Source: Azotobacter salinestris (lineage in GTDB: Bacteria > Pseudomonadota > Gammaproteobacteria > Pseudomonadales > Pseudomonadaceae). From it: a stretch of DNA of 64,000 nt. Below, in pieces: positions 44,769-55,717 of the stretch. Below the pieces are notes generated by a model, which was given only the letters and a program-made list of their open reading frames with translations, searched no databases and was not told the DNA's origin. A program made the position numbers and the translations under genes. The first letter of the stretch is position 1; each line of letters begins with the position of its first letter. The stretch spans positions 1,921,001 through 1,985,000 of the forward strand of contig NZ_CP045302.1 of assembly GCF_009363155.1 (NCBI RefSeq), in the 5' to 3' direction.

Positions 44769-45674
44769 TCAGCCCTTGTGCCCCTTGCGCCCGATCGCCT
44801 GAACAGCGGATTTGGTGACGGGTTTGGCGGCGGCCGGCTGCTCCTCGATCAGCCAGTCCAGCCGCCAGCCGCCCTCACTCTGCGCCAGGCGCTCGGCCAG
44901 CCAGGGCAAGAGCTGGCGCAGCTCCTCCTCCAGCCCCCACGGCGGGTTGGCGATCGCCAGGCCCGAGCCGCTCAGGCGCTGCGCATCATCGGCCGGATGC
45001 ACGTAGAGTTCGGCACGCAACAGCTTGGGCGCGCCGCTTTTCTGCAGGTCCTGATAGAAGCGTTTGAGCTGCCGCAGATCCTTGATCGGATACCAGATCG
45101 CCACTACCGTCTGGCGCATGCGCCCGATCGCCTCCTGCAGCGCCTGGGCGCAGCGCTCCAGCTCGTCGGGCTGCTCGAAGGGCGGGTCGATCAGCAGCAG
45201 GGCGCGCTTCTCCGCCACCGGCAGCAGGGCCCGCGGAAGGTGCCAACCCTCGCCCAAATGCACCGCGACGCGCCGGTCGCCGGCCATGTTTTCCTTGAGC
45301 AGACGCCCGTCCTTGGGGTGCTTCTCGTTGAGCAGCAGGCGGTCCTGCGGCCGGGTCAGGCGGCGCGCCAGTTCGGGCGAGCCGGGATAGTGGCGCAGCA
45401 CGCCGTCGGCGTTCATCTCGCGTACTACGTTCAGGTAATCGGCGGCCGGCGCGGGCAGGCCCGCCGCATCCCACAGGCGGGCGATGCCCTCCAGCCACTC
45501 GCCGGTGCGGCTGGCCGCATCACCCTGCAGATCGTACAGACCGACGCCGGCATGACTGTCGAGGTAGGCGAAGGGGTTCTCCTTGCGCGCCAGCAGGGCG
45601 ATCAGGCGGGCCAGGGTCAGGTGTTTCAGGACATCGGCATGGTTGCCGGCATGGAAGGCGTGGCGGTAATTCAT
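44769..45674 (-). CDS. rlmJ: 23S rRNA (adenine2030-N6)-methyltransferase RlmJ
   Basis: A 301-residue class I methyltransferase. The N-terminus MNYRHAFHAGNHADVLKH is the signature of RlmJ (YhiR). The catalytic motif IV is DPPFE, and LDSHAGVGLYDL is the SAM-binding strand. The Lys- and Ala-rich tail (about residues 285-301) is an extension beyond the E. coli protein, possibly for RNA contact. It converges on msrA with touching stops. Confidence 0.95.
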   Translation of the reverse strand: MNYRHAFHAGNHADVLKHLTLARLIALLARKENPFAYLDSHAGVGLYDLQGDAASRTGEWLEGIARLWDAAGLPAPAADYLNVVREMNADGVLRHYPGSPELARRLTRPQDRLLLNEKHPKDGRLLKENMAGDRRVAVHLGEGWHLPRALLPVAEKRALLLIDPPFEQPDELERCAQALQEAIGRMRQTVVAIWYPIKDLRQLKRFYQDLQKSGAPKLLRAELYVHPADDAQRLSGSGLAIANPPWGLEEELRQLLPWLAERLAQSEGGWRLDWLIEEQPAAAKPVTKSAVQAIGRKGHKG

Positions 45675-45722
45675 GGCTGCGAAACTCCTCGGGGCGCACA
45701 GTTTACCCGCTTGCCGTCCGCC

Positions 45723-46613
45723 TCAAGCAGAGGGTTGCACAGGCAGGCTCCGCAGCAGCTCGACCAGGCGCTCCAGGGCGCCGTGCGCCGGCGCATCGCG
45801 GCGGCGCATCAGGAGCGTCGGCGCCGCCGCCAGGTCAGCCTCGATCGGCTGCCAGCACACCAGCCTGCCGCGCGGGTGCAGCTCCAGCAGGCTGCGCGGC
45901 AGCAGGCCGACGCCCATGCCGGCGGCGGCGGCACCGAGAATGGCATCGATCGAGCCGTAACTCTGCCGCGCGCCGATCTGCAGGCGCTGGCGCTCGCTCC
46001 AGCGTTGCAGGCGCTCGCGGTAGTGGCAGCCATTGGGAAAGCCGAGCAGGGTCACCGGGGCCTGCCTCAGCCCCTCGGGGGTCTGCCCCGCCGGCAGCAC
46101 CAGCACCAGTTCCTCGTGCCAGATCACCTCGCCATGCAGCCGCGGGTCCTCGTAGGGGCCGCCGATCAGCACGGCGTCGAGCCGGCCGGCGAGCACCTCG
46201 CCGAGCAGATGGCCGCTGGTGCCGGTCACCAGGCTCAGGTCGAGCCGCGGTGCCTCCCGGTGGAAGGCCGCCAGCACCTCCGGCAGGCGCACGGCAGCGG
46301 TGGTTTCCATGGAGCCCAGGCGCAGCTCGCCGGCCCAGAGATCCTCCTGGACGCTGCTCCAGGCCGCCCGGCAGAGCTGCTCCAGCTGCTCGGCATGGGG
46401 CAGCAGGCGCGCTCCCGCCGGGGTCAGGCGCAGACGCTGGGCCTGGCGCTGGAACAGTGCGACGCCGAGCTGCGCTTCCAGCTGGCGCAGCCGTGCGGAG
46501 ACGTTCGACGGCACGCAGTGCAGCTCCTGGGCCGCGCCGATCAGCGAACCGGTGCGGCTGACCGCGAGGAAATGACGCAGTAGCTGGGGATTGAGTCGTT
46601 CCCAGGAGGACAT
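45723..46613 (-). CDS. LysR family transcriptional regulator
   Basis: A 296-residue LysR regulator. The winged helix-turn-helix occupies residues about 8-65 (LLRHFLAVSRTGSLIGAAQE) and the effector domain follows. It is divergent from a YbfB-type MFS exporter with a tautomerase gene downstream, the usual layout for a regulator of its neighbours. The ligand is unknown. The ATG at 46613 follows CAGGAGGA-type sequence on the other strand only weakly; the start was chosen by homology to other LysR N-termini. Confidence 0.9.
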   Translation of the reverse strand: MSSWERLNPQLLRHFLAVSRTGSLIGAAQELHCVPSNVSARLRQLEAQLGVALFQRQAQRLRLTPAGARLLPHAEQLEQLCRAAWSSVQEDLWAGELRLGSMETTAAVRLPEVLAAFHREAPRLDLSLVTGTSGHLLGEVLAGRLDAVLIGGPYEDPRLHGEVIWHEELVLVLPAGQTPEGLRQAPVTLLGFPNGCHYRERLQRWSERQRLQIGARQSYGSIDAILGAAAAGMGVGLLPRSLLELHPRGRLVCWQPIEADLAAAPTLLMRRRDAPAHGALERLVELLRSLPVQPSA

Positions 46614-46721
46614 GGGCACCTCGACCACATCAAAAGTGAAAATCCGCTTCAATATTTTTCACTGGCAGTATTTCCCAGGCAATCGCTAAGGTAAATAAAA
46701 GACCACAAGAGAGCCTCGCCC
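46614..46721. promoter_or_regulatory. LysR-MFS divergent operator region
   Basis: An inverted repeat GTGAAAA (46636-46642) and TTTTCAC (46656-46662) with a 13-base spacer lies in an AT-rich tract between the divergent genes. Its dyad symmetry and place suit a LysR recognition site controlling both genes. Confidence 0.55.
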
Positions 46722-47927
46722 ATGAGCGCACCGCCCCGTCAGATCCTCCTCGCCCTGCTGGGCGGCAGTGCCGCCCTGGTGGTGGTGCACGCCCTCGGCC
46801 GCTTCGCCTTCACCCCGCTCTTGCCGCATTTTCTCGCCGACGGCCTGTTCGATCTGCAGCAGGGCTCGCAGCTGGCGACCTGGAACTACGTCGGCTACCT
46901 GCTCGGCGCCCTGCTCGCCCTGGTTCTCCACACCCCGTCACGGCTGCGCCCGGGCCTGATTCTGGCTCTGCTGCTGAACGCCCTGCTGACCCTGGCGCAA
47001 TGCTTCGCCAGCGACTACGCGCTGCTGCTGGCCCTGCGCCTGGCCAACGGCGTCAGCAACGGCGTGGTGTTCGTTCTCGCCCCAGCGCTGGTCCTCGAAT
47101 GGCTGGCCAGTCGGCAGCGCGCCGGGCTGAGCGGCTTGGTCTACCTCGGCTTCGCCGCCGGCCTGCTGCTCTCCAACGGCCTGGCCAACTGGCCGGCCGA
47201 CGCGCTCGCCGGCGCCCGGCGCTGGCTGCCGATGGCCGCCCTGGCCGTGCCGCTGGCCCTGCTCGGCGCCTGGCTGCTCGCCCGCCTGCAGTTGCCGCCC
47301 CGCCCGGCGAGCGGCACCGGAAAAGGCACAACACCCGCCACGGCGCTGTTCGACCGGGCCAGCACACCGCTGTTTCTCGCCTATGCCGGCGCCGGCCTCG
47401 GCTACATCCTGCCGATGACCTTCCTGCCGACCCTGGCCCGCGAGCAGTTGCCGGCCGGCGATCCGCTGCTCGAAGGCGCCTGGCGCTGGACGGCACTCGC
47501 CTGCCTGCTGTCGATCCCGCTGTGGAACCACCTGGGCACACGCCTGGGCGACCGCCGAGCGCTGCTCGCCAGCTACGCCCTGCAGGCCCTCGGCGCCGCC
47601 GCGCCGCTGCTCTGGCCGGGCGCGACCGGCGTGCTGCTCTGCGCCGTGCTGGTGGGCGGGACCTTCGTCGGCAGCGTGCTGCTGACCCAGCGACTGGCCC
47701 GCAGCCTGCAGCCGCATCAGGGACCTCGCCTGTCGGCCGCGCTGATCGCCCTGTACGGCGGCGCCCAGCTCACCGGCCCCTGGCTGGCCGGGCTCTGGAT
47801 CGGCCTGGGCGGCAGCCTGACGCAAAGTTTCGTCCTCGGCGCCGGCGCCCTGCTCTGGGCGCTCGCCTGGACCTGGCTGATCCCCGTCCACACCCTGCAC
47901 AAGGAAATACAGCAATGCCCTACGTGA
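46722..47927 (+). CDS. MFS transporter, YbfB/YjiJ family
   Basis: A 401-residue membrane protein with about twelve hydrophobic segments. The first segment ends in LGRFAFTPLLP, characteristic of the YbfB/YjiJ subfamily of major facilitator proteins. Substrate unknown. The tautomerase gene begins inside its last codons, overlapping by 13 bases, so the two are translated together. The divergent LysR gene is the likely regulator. Confidence 0.88.
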   Translation: MSAPPRQILLALLGGSAALVVVHALGRFAFTPLLPHFLADGLFDLQQGSQLATWNYVGYLLGALLALVLHTPSRLRPGLILALLLNALLTLAQCFASDYALLLALRLANGVSNGVVFVLAPALVLEWLASRQRAGLSGLVYLGFAAGLLLSNGLANWPADALAGARRWLPMAALAVPLALLGAWLLARLQLPPRPASGTGKGTTPATALFDRASTPLFLAYAGAGLGYILPMTFLPTLAREQLPAGDPLLEGAWRWTALACLLSIPLWNHLGTRLGDRRALLASYALQALGAAAPLLWPGATGVLLCAVLVGGTFVGSVLLTQRLARSLQPHQGPRLSAALIALYGGAQLTGPWLAGLWIGLGGSLTQSFVLGAGALLWALAWTWLIPVHTLHKEIQQCPT

Positions 47928-48130
47928 ACATCAAGATCACCCGCGAAGGCGCGACCACCGAACAGAAACGCCAGCTCATCGAAGGCGCCACCCGCCTGCT
48001 GGTCGAGGTACTGGGCAAGAACCCGGCGACCACCGTGGTGGTGATCGACGAGGTGGACACCGACAACTGGGGCATCGGCGGCATCCCGGTCACCGAGCGC
48101 CGACGCAGCGAGAACAAGCAGCCGGGATAG
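47915..48130 (+). CDS. 4-oxalocrotonate tautomerase family protein
   Basis: A 71-residue tautomerase. The ATG is followed directly by Pro (MPYVNIKITREG), which becomes the catalytic amino-terminal proline after Met removal. The rest (EQKRQLIEGATRLLVEVLGK, then VIDEVDTDNWGIGG) matches the 4-OT family. AAGGAAA lies upstream within the MFS gene, and the genes overlap by 13 bases. The physiological substrate is unknown. Some relatives act on aromatic breakdown products. Confidence 0.93.
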   Translation: MPYVNIKITREGATTEQKRQLIEGATRLLVEVLGKNPATTVVVIDEVDTDNWGIGGIPVTERRRSENKQPG

Positions 48131-48363
48131 CCCCGCAGAACGTGCCGGTGCCCCTGCGGAGCGGGCCCCGGCACGCGTCGCAGACAGCTTCCCATCCCGC
48201 TCCGAAGGCCCCGTCGGCATGCCGACGGGCAGCCGCTCCCGCCCTTCCGAAAGCGCCGAACATAGTCTTTGACAGCCGGGCAAGGCAGCGGTTTTAATCC
48301 GTTGGCACGCCCAATGCATATATGCGTGGACCCTTCTGCCGGCCGCCCTGGAGACCCCCTGTT
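48131..48363 (+). promoter_or_regulatory. Intergenic region with sigma-70 promoter for the antiporter gene
   Basis: A -35 TTGACA (48269-48274) and -10 TTTAAT (48293-48298) with an 18-base spacer form a good sigma-70 promoter for the antiporter gene. Upstream lies a perfect 20-bp palindrome, CCCGTCGGCATGCCGACGGG (48210-48229). A longer GTGCCGG/CCGGCAC hairpin lies near 48150-48176 and may end the tautomerase transcript. Confidence 0.7.
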
Positions 48364-50112
48364 TTGGATGCCGCCACCATCAACACCCTGTTCCTGATCG
48401 GCGCGCTGCTGGTGGGCTCCAGCATCCTGCTCAGCTCCCTGTCCACGCGGCTCGGCATCCCGATCCTGGTGATCTTCCTCGGCGTGGGCATGCTCGCCGG
48501 GGTCGATGGCATCGGCGGCATCGTCTTCGACGACTATTCCCTGGCGTTTCTGGTCAGCAACCTGGCGCTGGCGATCATCCTGCTCGACGGCGGCATGCGC
48601 ACCCGCGTGGCCACCTTCCGCGTCGCGCTCTGGCCGGCGATGTCGCTGGCCACCCTGGGCGTGGCGGTCACCTCCGGCCTGACCGGGCTGGCCGCCGCCT
48701 GGCTGTTCGACCTCAGCCTGCTGCAGGGCCTGCTGATCGGCGCCATCGTCGGCTCCACCGACGCCGCGGCGGTGTTCAACCTGCTCAACGGCAAGGGCCT
48801 CAACGAGCGGGTCGGCGCCACCCTGGAGATCGAATCGGGCAGCAACGATCCGATGGCGGTGTTCCTCACCGTGACCCTGATCGAGATGCTCGCCTCCGGC
48901 CAGACCGGCTTCGGCTGGGGCGTACTGCTCAGCCTGGTGCAGCAGTTCGGCATCGGCGTCGCCCTGGGGCTCGCCGGCGGCTGGCTGCTGCTGCAGCTGA
49001 TCAACCGTCTCGACGTGGCCGACGGCCTCTATCCGCTCTTGGCGGTCAGCGGCGGCATCATGATTTACGCCACCGCCGGGGCGATCGGCGGCAGCGGCAT
49101 CCTCGCCGTCTATGTCTGTGGCCTGCTGATGGGCAACCGGCCGATCCGCAACCGCTACGGCATCCTGCACATGTTCGACGGCCTGGCCTGGATCAGCCAG
49201 ATCGGCATGTTCCTGGTCCTCGGCCTGCTGCTCACGCCCAGCCAACTGCTGCCCATCGCCCTGCCGGCGCTGGCCCTGTCGCTGTGGATGATCCTCGTCG
49301 CCCGTCCGCTGTCGGTGTTCCTCGGCCTGCTGCCGTTCCCCAACTTCTACCTGCGCGAGCGGCTGTTCATCTCCTGGGTCGGCCTGCGCGGCGCGGTGCC
49401 GGTGATCCTCGCGGTCTTTCCGCTGATGGCCGGGCTGCCCCAGGCGAACCTGTACTTCAACGTGGCCTTCTTCATCGTGTTGGTATCGCTGCTGCTGCAG
49501 GGCACCACCCTCGGCTGGGCGGCGCGCAAGGCCCGGGTCGAGGTGCCGCCCTCGCCCACGCCGATCTCGCGGATCGGCCTGCAGATCCACCCTACCAGCC
49601 AGTGGGAGCTGTTCATCTATCGCCTGAGCGCCAGCAAATGGTGCGTCGGCGCCGCCCTGCGCGACCTGAAGATGCCCGACGGCACGCGCATCGCCGCGCT
49701 GTTCCGCGGTCGGCAACTGCTCCACCCGTCCGGCAGCACCCGCCTGGAGGTCGGCGACCTGCTCTGTGTGATCGGCCACGAGGAGGACCTGCCGAGTCTC
49801 GGCAAGCTGTTCAGCCAGCCCCCGCAGCGCGGCAAGGACCTGCGCTTCTTCGGCGATTTCGTGCTCGAGGGCGATGCCGAGCTGTCCGCCCTGGCGGCGC
49901 TCTACGGCCTGAAGCTCGACGGCATCGATGGCAACCAGTCGCTCGGCCGCTTCATCGCCGGCCTGATCGGCGGCCATCCGGTAGTCGGCGACCAGGTGGA
50001 ATGGAACGGCCTGACCTGGACCGTGGCCGATACCGAAGGCGACCGGGTGCGCAAGGTCGGCCTGAGGTTCCCCGAGGACGGCAGCCGCCACGGTCCCACC
50101 CTGTTCCTCTGA
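48364..50112 (+). CDS. cvrA: Potassium/proton antiporter, CvrA (NhaP2) type
   Basis: A 582-residue CPA1 cation/proton antiporter. About twelve membrane segments fill residues 5-390, with [12 protein letters not shown] and [13 protein letters not shown] carrying the ion-binding acidic residues. A cytoplasmic RCK_C-like domain ([18 protein letters not shown]) and a CorC/HlyC-like end follow, as in E. coli CvrA. That homology places the start at a TTG ([16 protein letters not shown]) with TGGAG ten bases upstream; a farther in-frame ATG at 48322 is less likely. Role: potassium export and volume or pH control. Confidence 0.9.
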   Translation: MDAATINTLFLIGALLVGSSILLSSLSTRLGIPILVIFLGVGMLAGVDGIGGIVFDDYSLAFLVSNLALAIILLDGGMRTRVATFRVALWPAMSLATLGVAVTSGLTGLAAAWLFDLSLLQGLLIGAIVGSTDAAAVFNLLNGKGLNERVGATLEIESGSNDPMAVFLTVTLIEMLASGQTGFGWGVLLSLVQQFGIGVALGLAGGWLLLQLINRLDVADGLYPLLAVSGGIMIYATAGAIGGSGILAVYVCGLLMGNRPIRNRYGILHMFDGLAWISQIGMFLVLGLLLTPSQLLPIALPALALSLWMILVARPLSVFLGLLPFPNFYLRERLFISWVGLRGAVPVILAVFPLMAGLPQANLYFNVAFFIVLVSLLLQGTTLGWAARKARVEVPPSPTPISRIGLQIHPTSQWELFIYRLSASKWCVGAALRDLKMPDGTRIAALFRGRQLLHPSGSTRLEVGDLLCVIGHEEDLPSLGKLFSQPPQRGKDLRFFGDFVLEGDAELSALAALYGLKLDGIDGNQSLGRFIAGLIGGHPVVGDQVEWNGLTWTVADTEGDRVRKVGLRFPEDGSRHGPTLFL

Positions 50113-50192
50113 GGCTAGCTCGTCGGGCAGGCATGCGAAAAAGCCCTCGTTTGCTACACTGGGGCCTTTTTCAGCCGAAAGACCCAGACGCC

Positions 50193-53100
50193 ATGACTGT
50201 TTCGCGTTCCCTGTTCAGCGTTCTTCTTCTCGCGCTTTGCCTTCATATTCCCGCTCTTCAAGCCGCCGAGCCGCCCAGCCGCAAGGCCGTGCAGACCAGC
50301 CTGGACGGCCTGGCCGAGCGCAAGCTGCCGGAGGCCGACCAGGCCACCGTCAAGCAGCAGCTCGAGCAGAGCCTCGTCCAGCTCGACCTCCTCGACAAGA
50401 GCCGCCAGGCCATGGACGAGCTCAAGCGCCGGCTGGCCGCCGCGCCGCAGCAGATCAAGACCTCCCAGCGCGAGCTGGAAAGCCTCAAGGAGGCCGCGCA
50501 GAAGCCGGTGACCGCACCGAACGGCAACACTCCGCTGCCGCGGCTGATGGACCAGCTGACCACCCGCAACAGCCAGATGGCCGAATGGCAGCAGGCCCTG
50601 AACGAGGCCAACAGCCTGCTGGTCAGCTCGCAGACCCGCCCGGAGCGGGCACAAACGGAAATTGCCGCGAACCAGGCCCGCATCCTGGAGATCAACGCCC
50701 TTCTCAAGAGCGGCAAGCAGGACGGCAAGCCGCTGACCACCGAGGGCCGCGGCCTGCTGGAGGCCGAACTCGCCGCCCTGGAAGCCAAGACCGCGCTGCG
50801 CCGCCAGGAACTGGCCGGCAACAGCCAGCTCCTCGAGCTGGGCACCAGCCAGCGCGATCTGCTGCAGGAGCGCATCCAGCGCCTGACCAAGGAGATCGCC
50901 GCCCTGCAGGCGGTGATCAACGAAAAGCGCATGGCGCTGTCCGAGGAAACCTTCGCCGAGCTTTCCCGCAATGCCAGCGCAGCCGGCTCCGACAGCCTGC
51001 TGGCCAAGGAAACCGCGGCCAACCTGAAACTGTCCGACGCCCTGCTGCGTACCACCGACCGTCTCAACGAGCGGACCCGGCAGAACCTGGAAACCAAGCA
51101 CACCCTGGACAGCCTCAGCCAGAACGAGCAGGCCCTCGAGGAGCAGATCGAGGTCCTGCGCGGCAGTCTGCTGCTGGCCAAGATCCTCCTGCAGCAGAAG
51201 CTCGCCCTTCCCCAGGTGCAGAGCGACGGCCGCCTCGCCGACGAAATCGGCGACATCCGCCTCTACCAGTTCGAGCTGGGCCAGAAGCGCAGCGAGATCA
51301 GCGACCCCGAGGCCTACGTCGATCGCTTGCTGGCCAAGCAGACGGCAGAAGGGGAAGCGTCGGTCGATCCGCAACAACTGCGCAGCGGCCTGCTGGAGCT
51401 GGTGAGCAGCCGCAGCGACCTGATCGAGCGCCTCGACCGCGAGCTCAACGCCCTGCTCAACGAAGAGATCACCCTGCAGCTGAACCAGAAGCAGCTGCTC
51501 GATACCGCGAAAAAGGTGGAAGCCACCCTGGAAGAGCAGCTGTTCTGGATTCCCAGCAACAAGCCGCTCGACCTGGACTGGCTGAAGACCGCGCCGCAGC
51601 GCCTCCAGGAGCAGGTCGCCGGCACCTCCTGGAAGACCATCCTCGAGGACCTGGGCGCCGGCCTGATCCAGCGTCCCTGGATCTTCCTGCCGCTGCTGCT
51701 GCTGATCGGCCTGCTGCTCTGGCAGCGCGGAGCCATCAACCGCAAGCTCGAGGCGCTGCACGCCGACATCGGCCACTACCGCCGCGACAGCCAGCGGCAC
51801 ACCCCGCTGGCCCTGCTCTTCAACCTGCTGCTGGCGCTGCCCGGCACCCTGTTCCTCGCTCTCGGCGGCTATACCCTGCAGATGGACGCCCGCGGCCAGA
51901 ACGCCTACCTGGGCGCCGCGCTGAACGACATGGCGCTGGCCTGGCTGGTGCTCTACAGCACCTACAAGATCCTCTCCCCCGGCGGCGTGGCCGAACTGCA
52001 CTTCGGCTGGGCCCGGCCGCAGGTCGCCTTCCTGCGCAAGCAGATGCGCCGCTTCACCATCGTGGTGCTGGCCCTGGTCGGGGTAGTCGGCTTCGCCCGC
52101 AACCAGCCGGGCGCGCTGGACAACGACGTGCTCGGCATCCTCGTGCTGCTGTCCGGCTATGCGCTGATGGCCTGGCTGCTGGGCAAGCTCCTGCTGCGCG
52201 GCCCCGCCAGCCAGAACGCCTCGCCGATCAACCTGCTGATCGGCCTGCTGTTCACCGTGCTGCCGATCGGCCTGATCCTCGGCCTGGTGCTCGGCTACTA
52301 CTACACCGCCCTGCGGCTCAGCGACCGCCTGGTCACCACTCTCTACGTGCTGCTGTTCTGGGCACTGATCGAGGCCACCGTGGTGCGCGGCCTGTCGGTC
52401 GCGGCGCGTCGCCTGGCCTACCAACGCGCCCTGGCCAAGCGCCAGGCGGCTGCGGCGGAAGGCAGCGAGACAGGCGAGACGACCAAGGAGGAACCGGTAC
52501 TCGACATCGAGCAGGTCAACCAGCAGTCGCTGCGGCTGATCCGCCTGGTCCTGTTCGGCGTGCTGCTGAGCGCCCTGTACTGGGTCTGGGCCGACCTGCT
52601 CTCGGTGATCGACTACCTGGACAACATCGTGCTCTATGAATTCGCCAGCGAAGCCGCCGGCGCCGCCAGCCTGGTGCCGATCAGCCTGCGCGACGTGCTG
52701 GCCGCCCTGCTGATCGGCACCGTCACCGTGGTCCTGGCGCGCAACCTGCCGGGCCTCTTGGAGATGCTGATCCTCTCGCGCCTGCAGTTGGCCCAGGGCA
52801 GCTCCTACGCCACCACCACCCTGCTCTCCTACGCCATCTACGGCTTCGGCCTGGTCACCGCGCTGTCCATCCTCGGGGTCAGCTGGGACAAGCTGCAGTG
52901 GCTGGTCGCCGCGCTCTCGGTGGGCATCGGCTTCGGCATGCAGGAGATCATCGCCAACTTCATCTCCGGCCTGATCATCCTTTTCGAACGTCCGGTGCGC
53001 ATCGGCGACACGGTGACGGTCGGCGGGGTCAGCGGCTGGGTGAGCCGGATCCGCATCCGCGCCACCCACATCATCGATGCCGACCGCAAGGTGGTGGTGG

Positions 53101-53555
53101 TGCCGAACAAGACCTTCATCACCAGCCAGTTGATCAACTGGACCCTGAGCGACACCGTCACCCGTCTGGTGCTCAAGGTCGGCGTCGGCTACGGCTCGGA
53201 CCTGGACCTGGTGCGCGAGCTGCTCTACAAGGCCGCGCGGGAGAACCCGCGGGTGCTGCGCGACCCGGAGCCGCTGGTGCTGTTCCAGACCTTCGGCGAG
53301 AGCACCCTGGACCACGACCTGATCGTCCACGTGCGCGAACTGGCCGACCGCGGCCGCGCCACCGACGAGATCAACCGGCGCATCGACGAGCTGTTCCGCG
53401 AGCACCACATCGACATCGCCTTCCGCCAGGTCGACGTGTTCGTCAAGAACGCCAAGGGCCAGGAGCAGTTGCTCAAGAGCGGTGAAGTCCAGGCGGCCAT
53501 TGGCGCCGCGGTGGACAAGCCGGCCACCTTGCCCGCACCGGCGGGCAAGGTGTGA
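50193..53555 (+). CDS. Mechanosensitive channel, MscK/KefA type
   Basis: A 1,120-residue inner-membrane channel, the same length as E. coli MscK. Residues 1-25 form a signal peptide (ALCLHIPALQAAE). A Gln/Leu-rich coiled-coil periplasmic domain runs to about 490. About ten membrane segments follow, and the C-terminal MscS domain carries the pore helix ALSVGIGFGMQEIIANFISG and RIRIRATHIIDADRKVVVVP. It opens under osmotic downshock. It follows the antiporter gene by 80 bases, so both may serve osmotic or ionic balance. Confidence 0.95.
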   Translation: MTVSRSLFSVLLLALCLHIPALQAAEPPSRKAVQTSLDGLAERKLPEADQATVKQQLEQSLVQLDLLDKSRQAMDELKRRLAAAPQQIKTSQRELESLKEAAQKPVTAPNGNTPLPRLMDQLTTRNSQMAEWQQALNEANSLLVSSQTRPERAQTEIAANQARILEINALLKSGKQDGKPLTTEGRGLLEAELAALEAKTALRRQELAGNSQLLELGTSQRDLLQERIQRLTKEIAALQAVINEKRMALSEETFAELSRNASAAGSDSLLAKETAANLKLSDALLRTTDRLNERTRQNLETKHTLDSLSQNEQALEEQIEVLRGSLLLAKILLQQKLALPQVQSDGRLADEIGDIRLYQFELGQKRSEISDPEAYVDRLLAKQTAEGEASVDPQQLRSGLLELVSSRSDLIERLDRELNALLNEEITLQLNQKQLLDTAKKVEATLEEQLFWIPSNKPLDLDWLKTAPQRLQEQVAGTSWKTILEDLGAGLIQRPWIFLPLLLLIGLLLWQRGAINRKLEALHADIGHYRRDSQRHTPLALLFNLLLALPGTLFLALGGYTLQMDARGQNAYLGAALNDMALAWLVLYSTYKILSPGGVAELHFGWARPQVAFLRKQMRRFTIVVLALVGVVGFARNQPGALDNDVLGILVLLSGYALMAWLLGKLLLRGPASQNASPINLLIGLLFTVLPIGLILGLVLGYYYTALRLSDRLVTTLYVLLFWALIEATVVRGLSVAARRLAYQRALAKRQAAAAEGSETGETTKEEPVLDIEQVNQQSLRLIRLVLFGVLLSALYWVWADLLSVIDYLDNIVLYEFASEAAGAASLVPISLRDVLAALLIGTVTVVLARNLPGLLEMLILSRLQLAQGSSYATTTLLSYAIYGFGLVTALSILGVSWDKLQWLVAALSVGIGFGMQEIIANFISGLIILFERPVRIGDTVTVGGVSGWVSRIRIRATHIIDADRKVVVVPNKTFITSQLINWTLSDTVTRLVLKVGVGYGSDLDLVRELLYKAARENPRVLRDPEPLVLFQTFGESTLDHDLIVHVRELADRGRATDEINRRIDELFREHHIDIAFRQVDVFVKNAKGQEQLLKSGEVQAAIGAAVDKPATLPAPAGKV

Positions 53556-53599
53556 TTCCACCGGCGAGCGCGCATGCTATGGTGAGCGGATCCAGGTAG

Positions 53600-55078
<1,479 letters not shown>

Positions 55079-55193
55079 CCTGTTCAACGACGCGTCGCAC
55101 TGTCTGCCGGAGGCTTTCACGATACCTCGGGAAAGAAGCGCTCCAGCAGCCCAAACCTCGCCTGACCCGACAAGCTCGACAAAGCGGGGCGCC
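55079..55193. other. Intergenic stretch downstream of selO
   Basis: About 115 bases between convergent genes. No recognisable gene, strong hairpin or T tract was seen. Confidence 0.4.
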
Positions 55194-55526
55194 TCAGCCC
55201 TGCCCCAACTTGCACAGCGCCTCCAGACGGAAGGCGATGTCCTGCTCCAGCTCGGCCAGCTGGCGCTGCAGGCGCAGGCGCAGGCGGGTGGGCTCGTCGC
55301 CGGCCGCCGCCAGGCTGGCGCGCAGGCTGGCACGTTGCTGGAACAGCTCCACTTCCGCTGGCGGCACCCCAGCGCTCTTCAGGATCTGAAAGGCCATGCG
55401 CAACCCGGGCGGGGTCTGCAGCCAGGCCTCGTCAATCACCAGCGGCTTGCCCGCGCCGGCGCGCAGCTGACCGGCGGCCATCGCCCGGGCCAGTTGGCGG
55501 CCGATCTCGTCATCCAGTGCTTTCAT
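55194..55526 (-). CDS. DUF1992 (DnaJ-related) small protein
   Basis: A 110-residue soluble protein of the DUF1992 family (E. coli YhdN-like). The pattern ARAMAAGQLRAGAGKPLVID, then LRMAFQILKSAGVPPAE, and a C-terminal amphipathic helix matches that family as remembered. Members are linked by name to DnaJ homologue subfamily C28. The biological role is unknown. It converges on selO. Confidence 0.82.
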   Translation of the reverse strand: MKALDDEIGRQLARAMAAGQLRAGAGKPLVIDEAWLQTPPGLRMAFQILKSAGVPPAEVELFQQRASLRASLAAAGDEPTRLRLRLQRQLAELEQDIAFRLEALCKLGQG

Positions 55527-55717
55527 GACGCCTCCTGCCGATCGTGACGCAAAGCCCTAGGATGCCGCACGCCGGACGAGGCAGGCAATCAGGCGCATTT
55601 AATCCTATTTTGCATATAAACCTTCTCAAACATTCTTAGACTATCTAAAAAAAGCCGCTTATCTTTGCGGCGGCTTCACTTTTGCCTGTTCTACCACCCA
55701 CTGCCAGGCGCAACTGC
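55527..55717. promoter_or_regulatory. AT-rich region upstream of the TauE/SafE gene with hairpin
   Basis: The stretch is markedly AT-rich (ATTTTGCATATAAA near 55600-55613) and likely holds the promoter of the downstream permease. A stem AAGCCGC (55652-55658)/GCGGCTT (55670-55676) is flanked by A7 at 55647-55653. On the minus strand this reads as a hairpin followed by T7, a rho-independent terminator, although no minus-strand gene lies just to the right. Confidence 0.55.
55647..55676 (-). terminator. Minus-strand terminator-like hairpin
   Basis: Seven-pair stem with an 11-base loop ending in T7 when read leftwards. It points away from the TauE/SafE gene, whose antisense or divergent transcripts it would stop. 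Confidence 0.55.

Noticed and set aside
50154-53561. Open frame of over 1,100 codons antisense to the mechanosensitive channel gene
   Set aside because: Same antisense artefact. The plus-strand protein has a signal peptide, membrane segments and an MscS domain.
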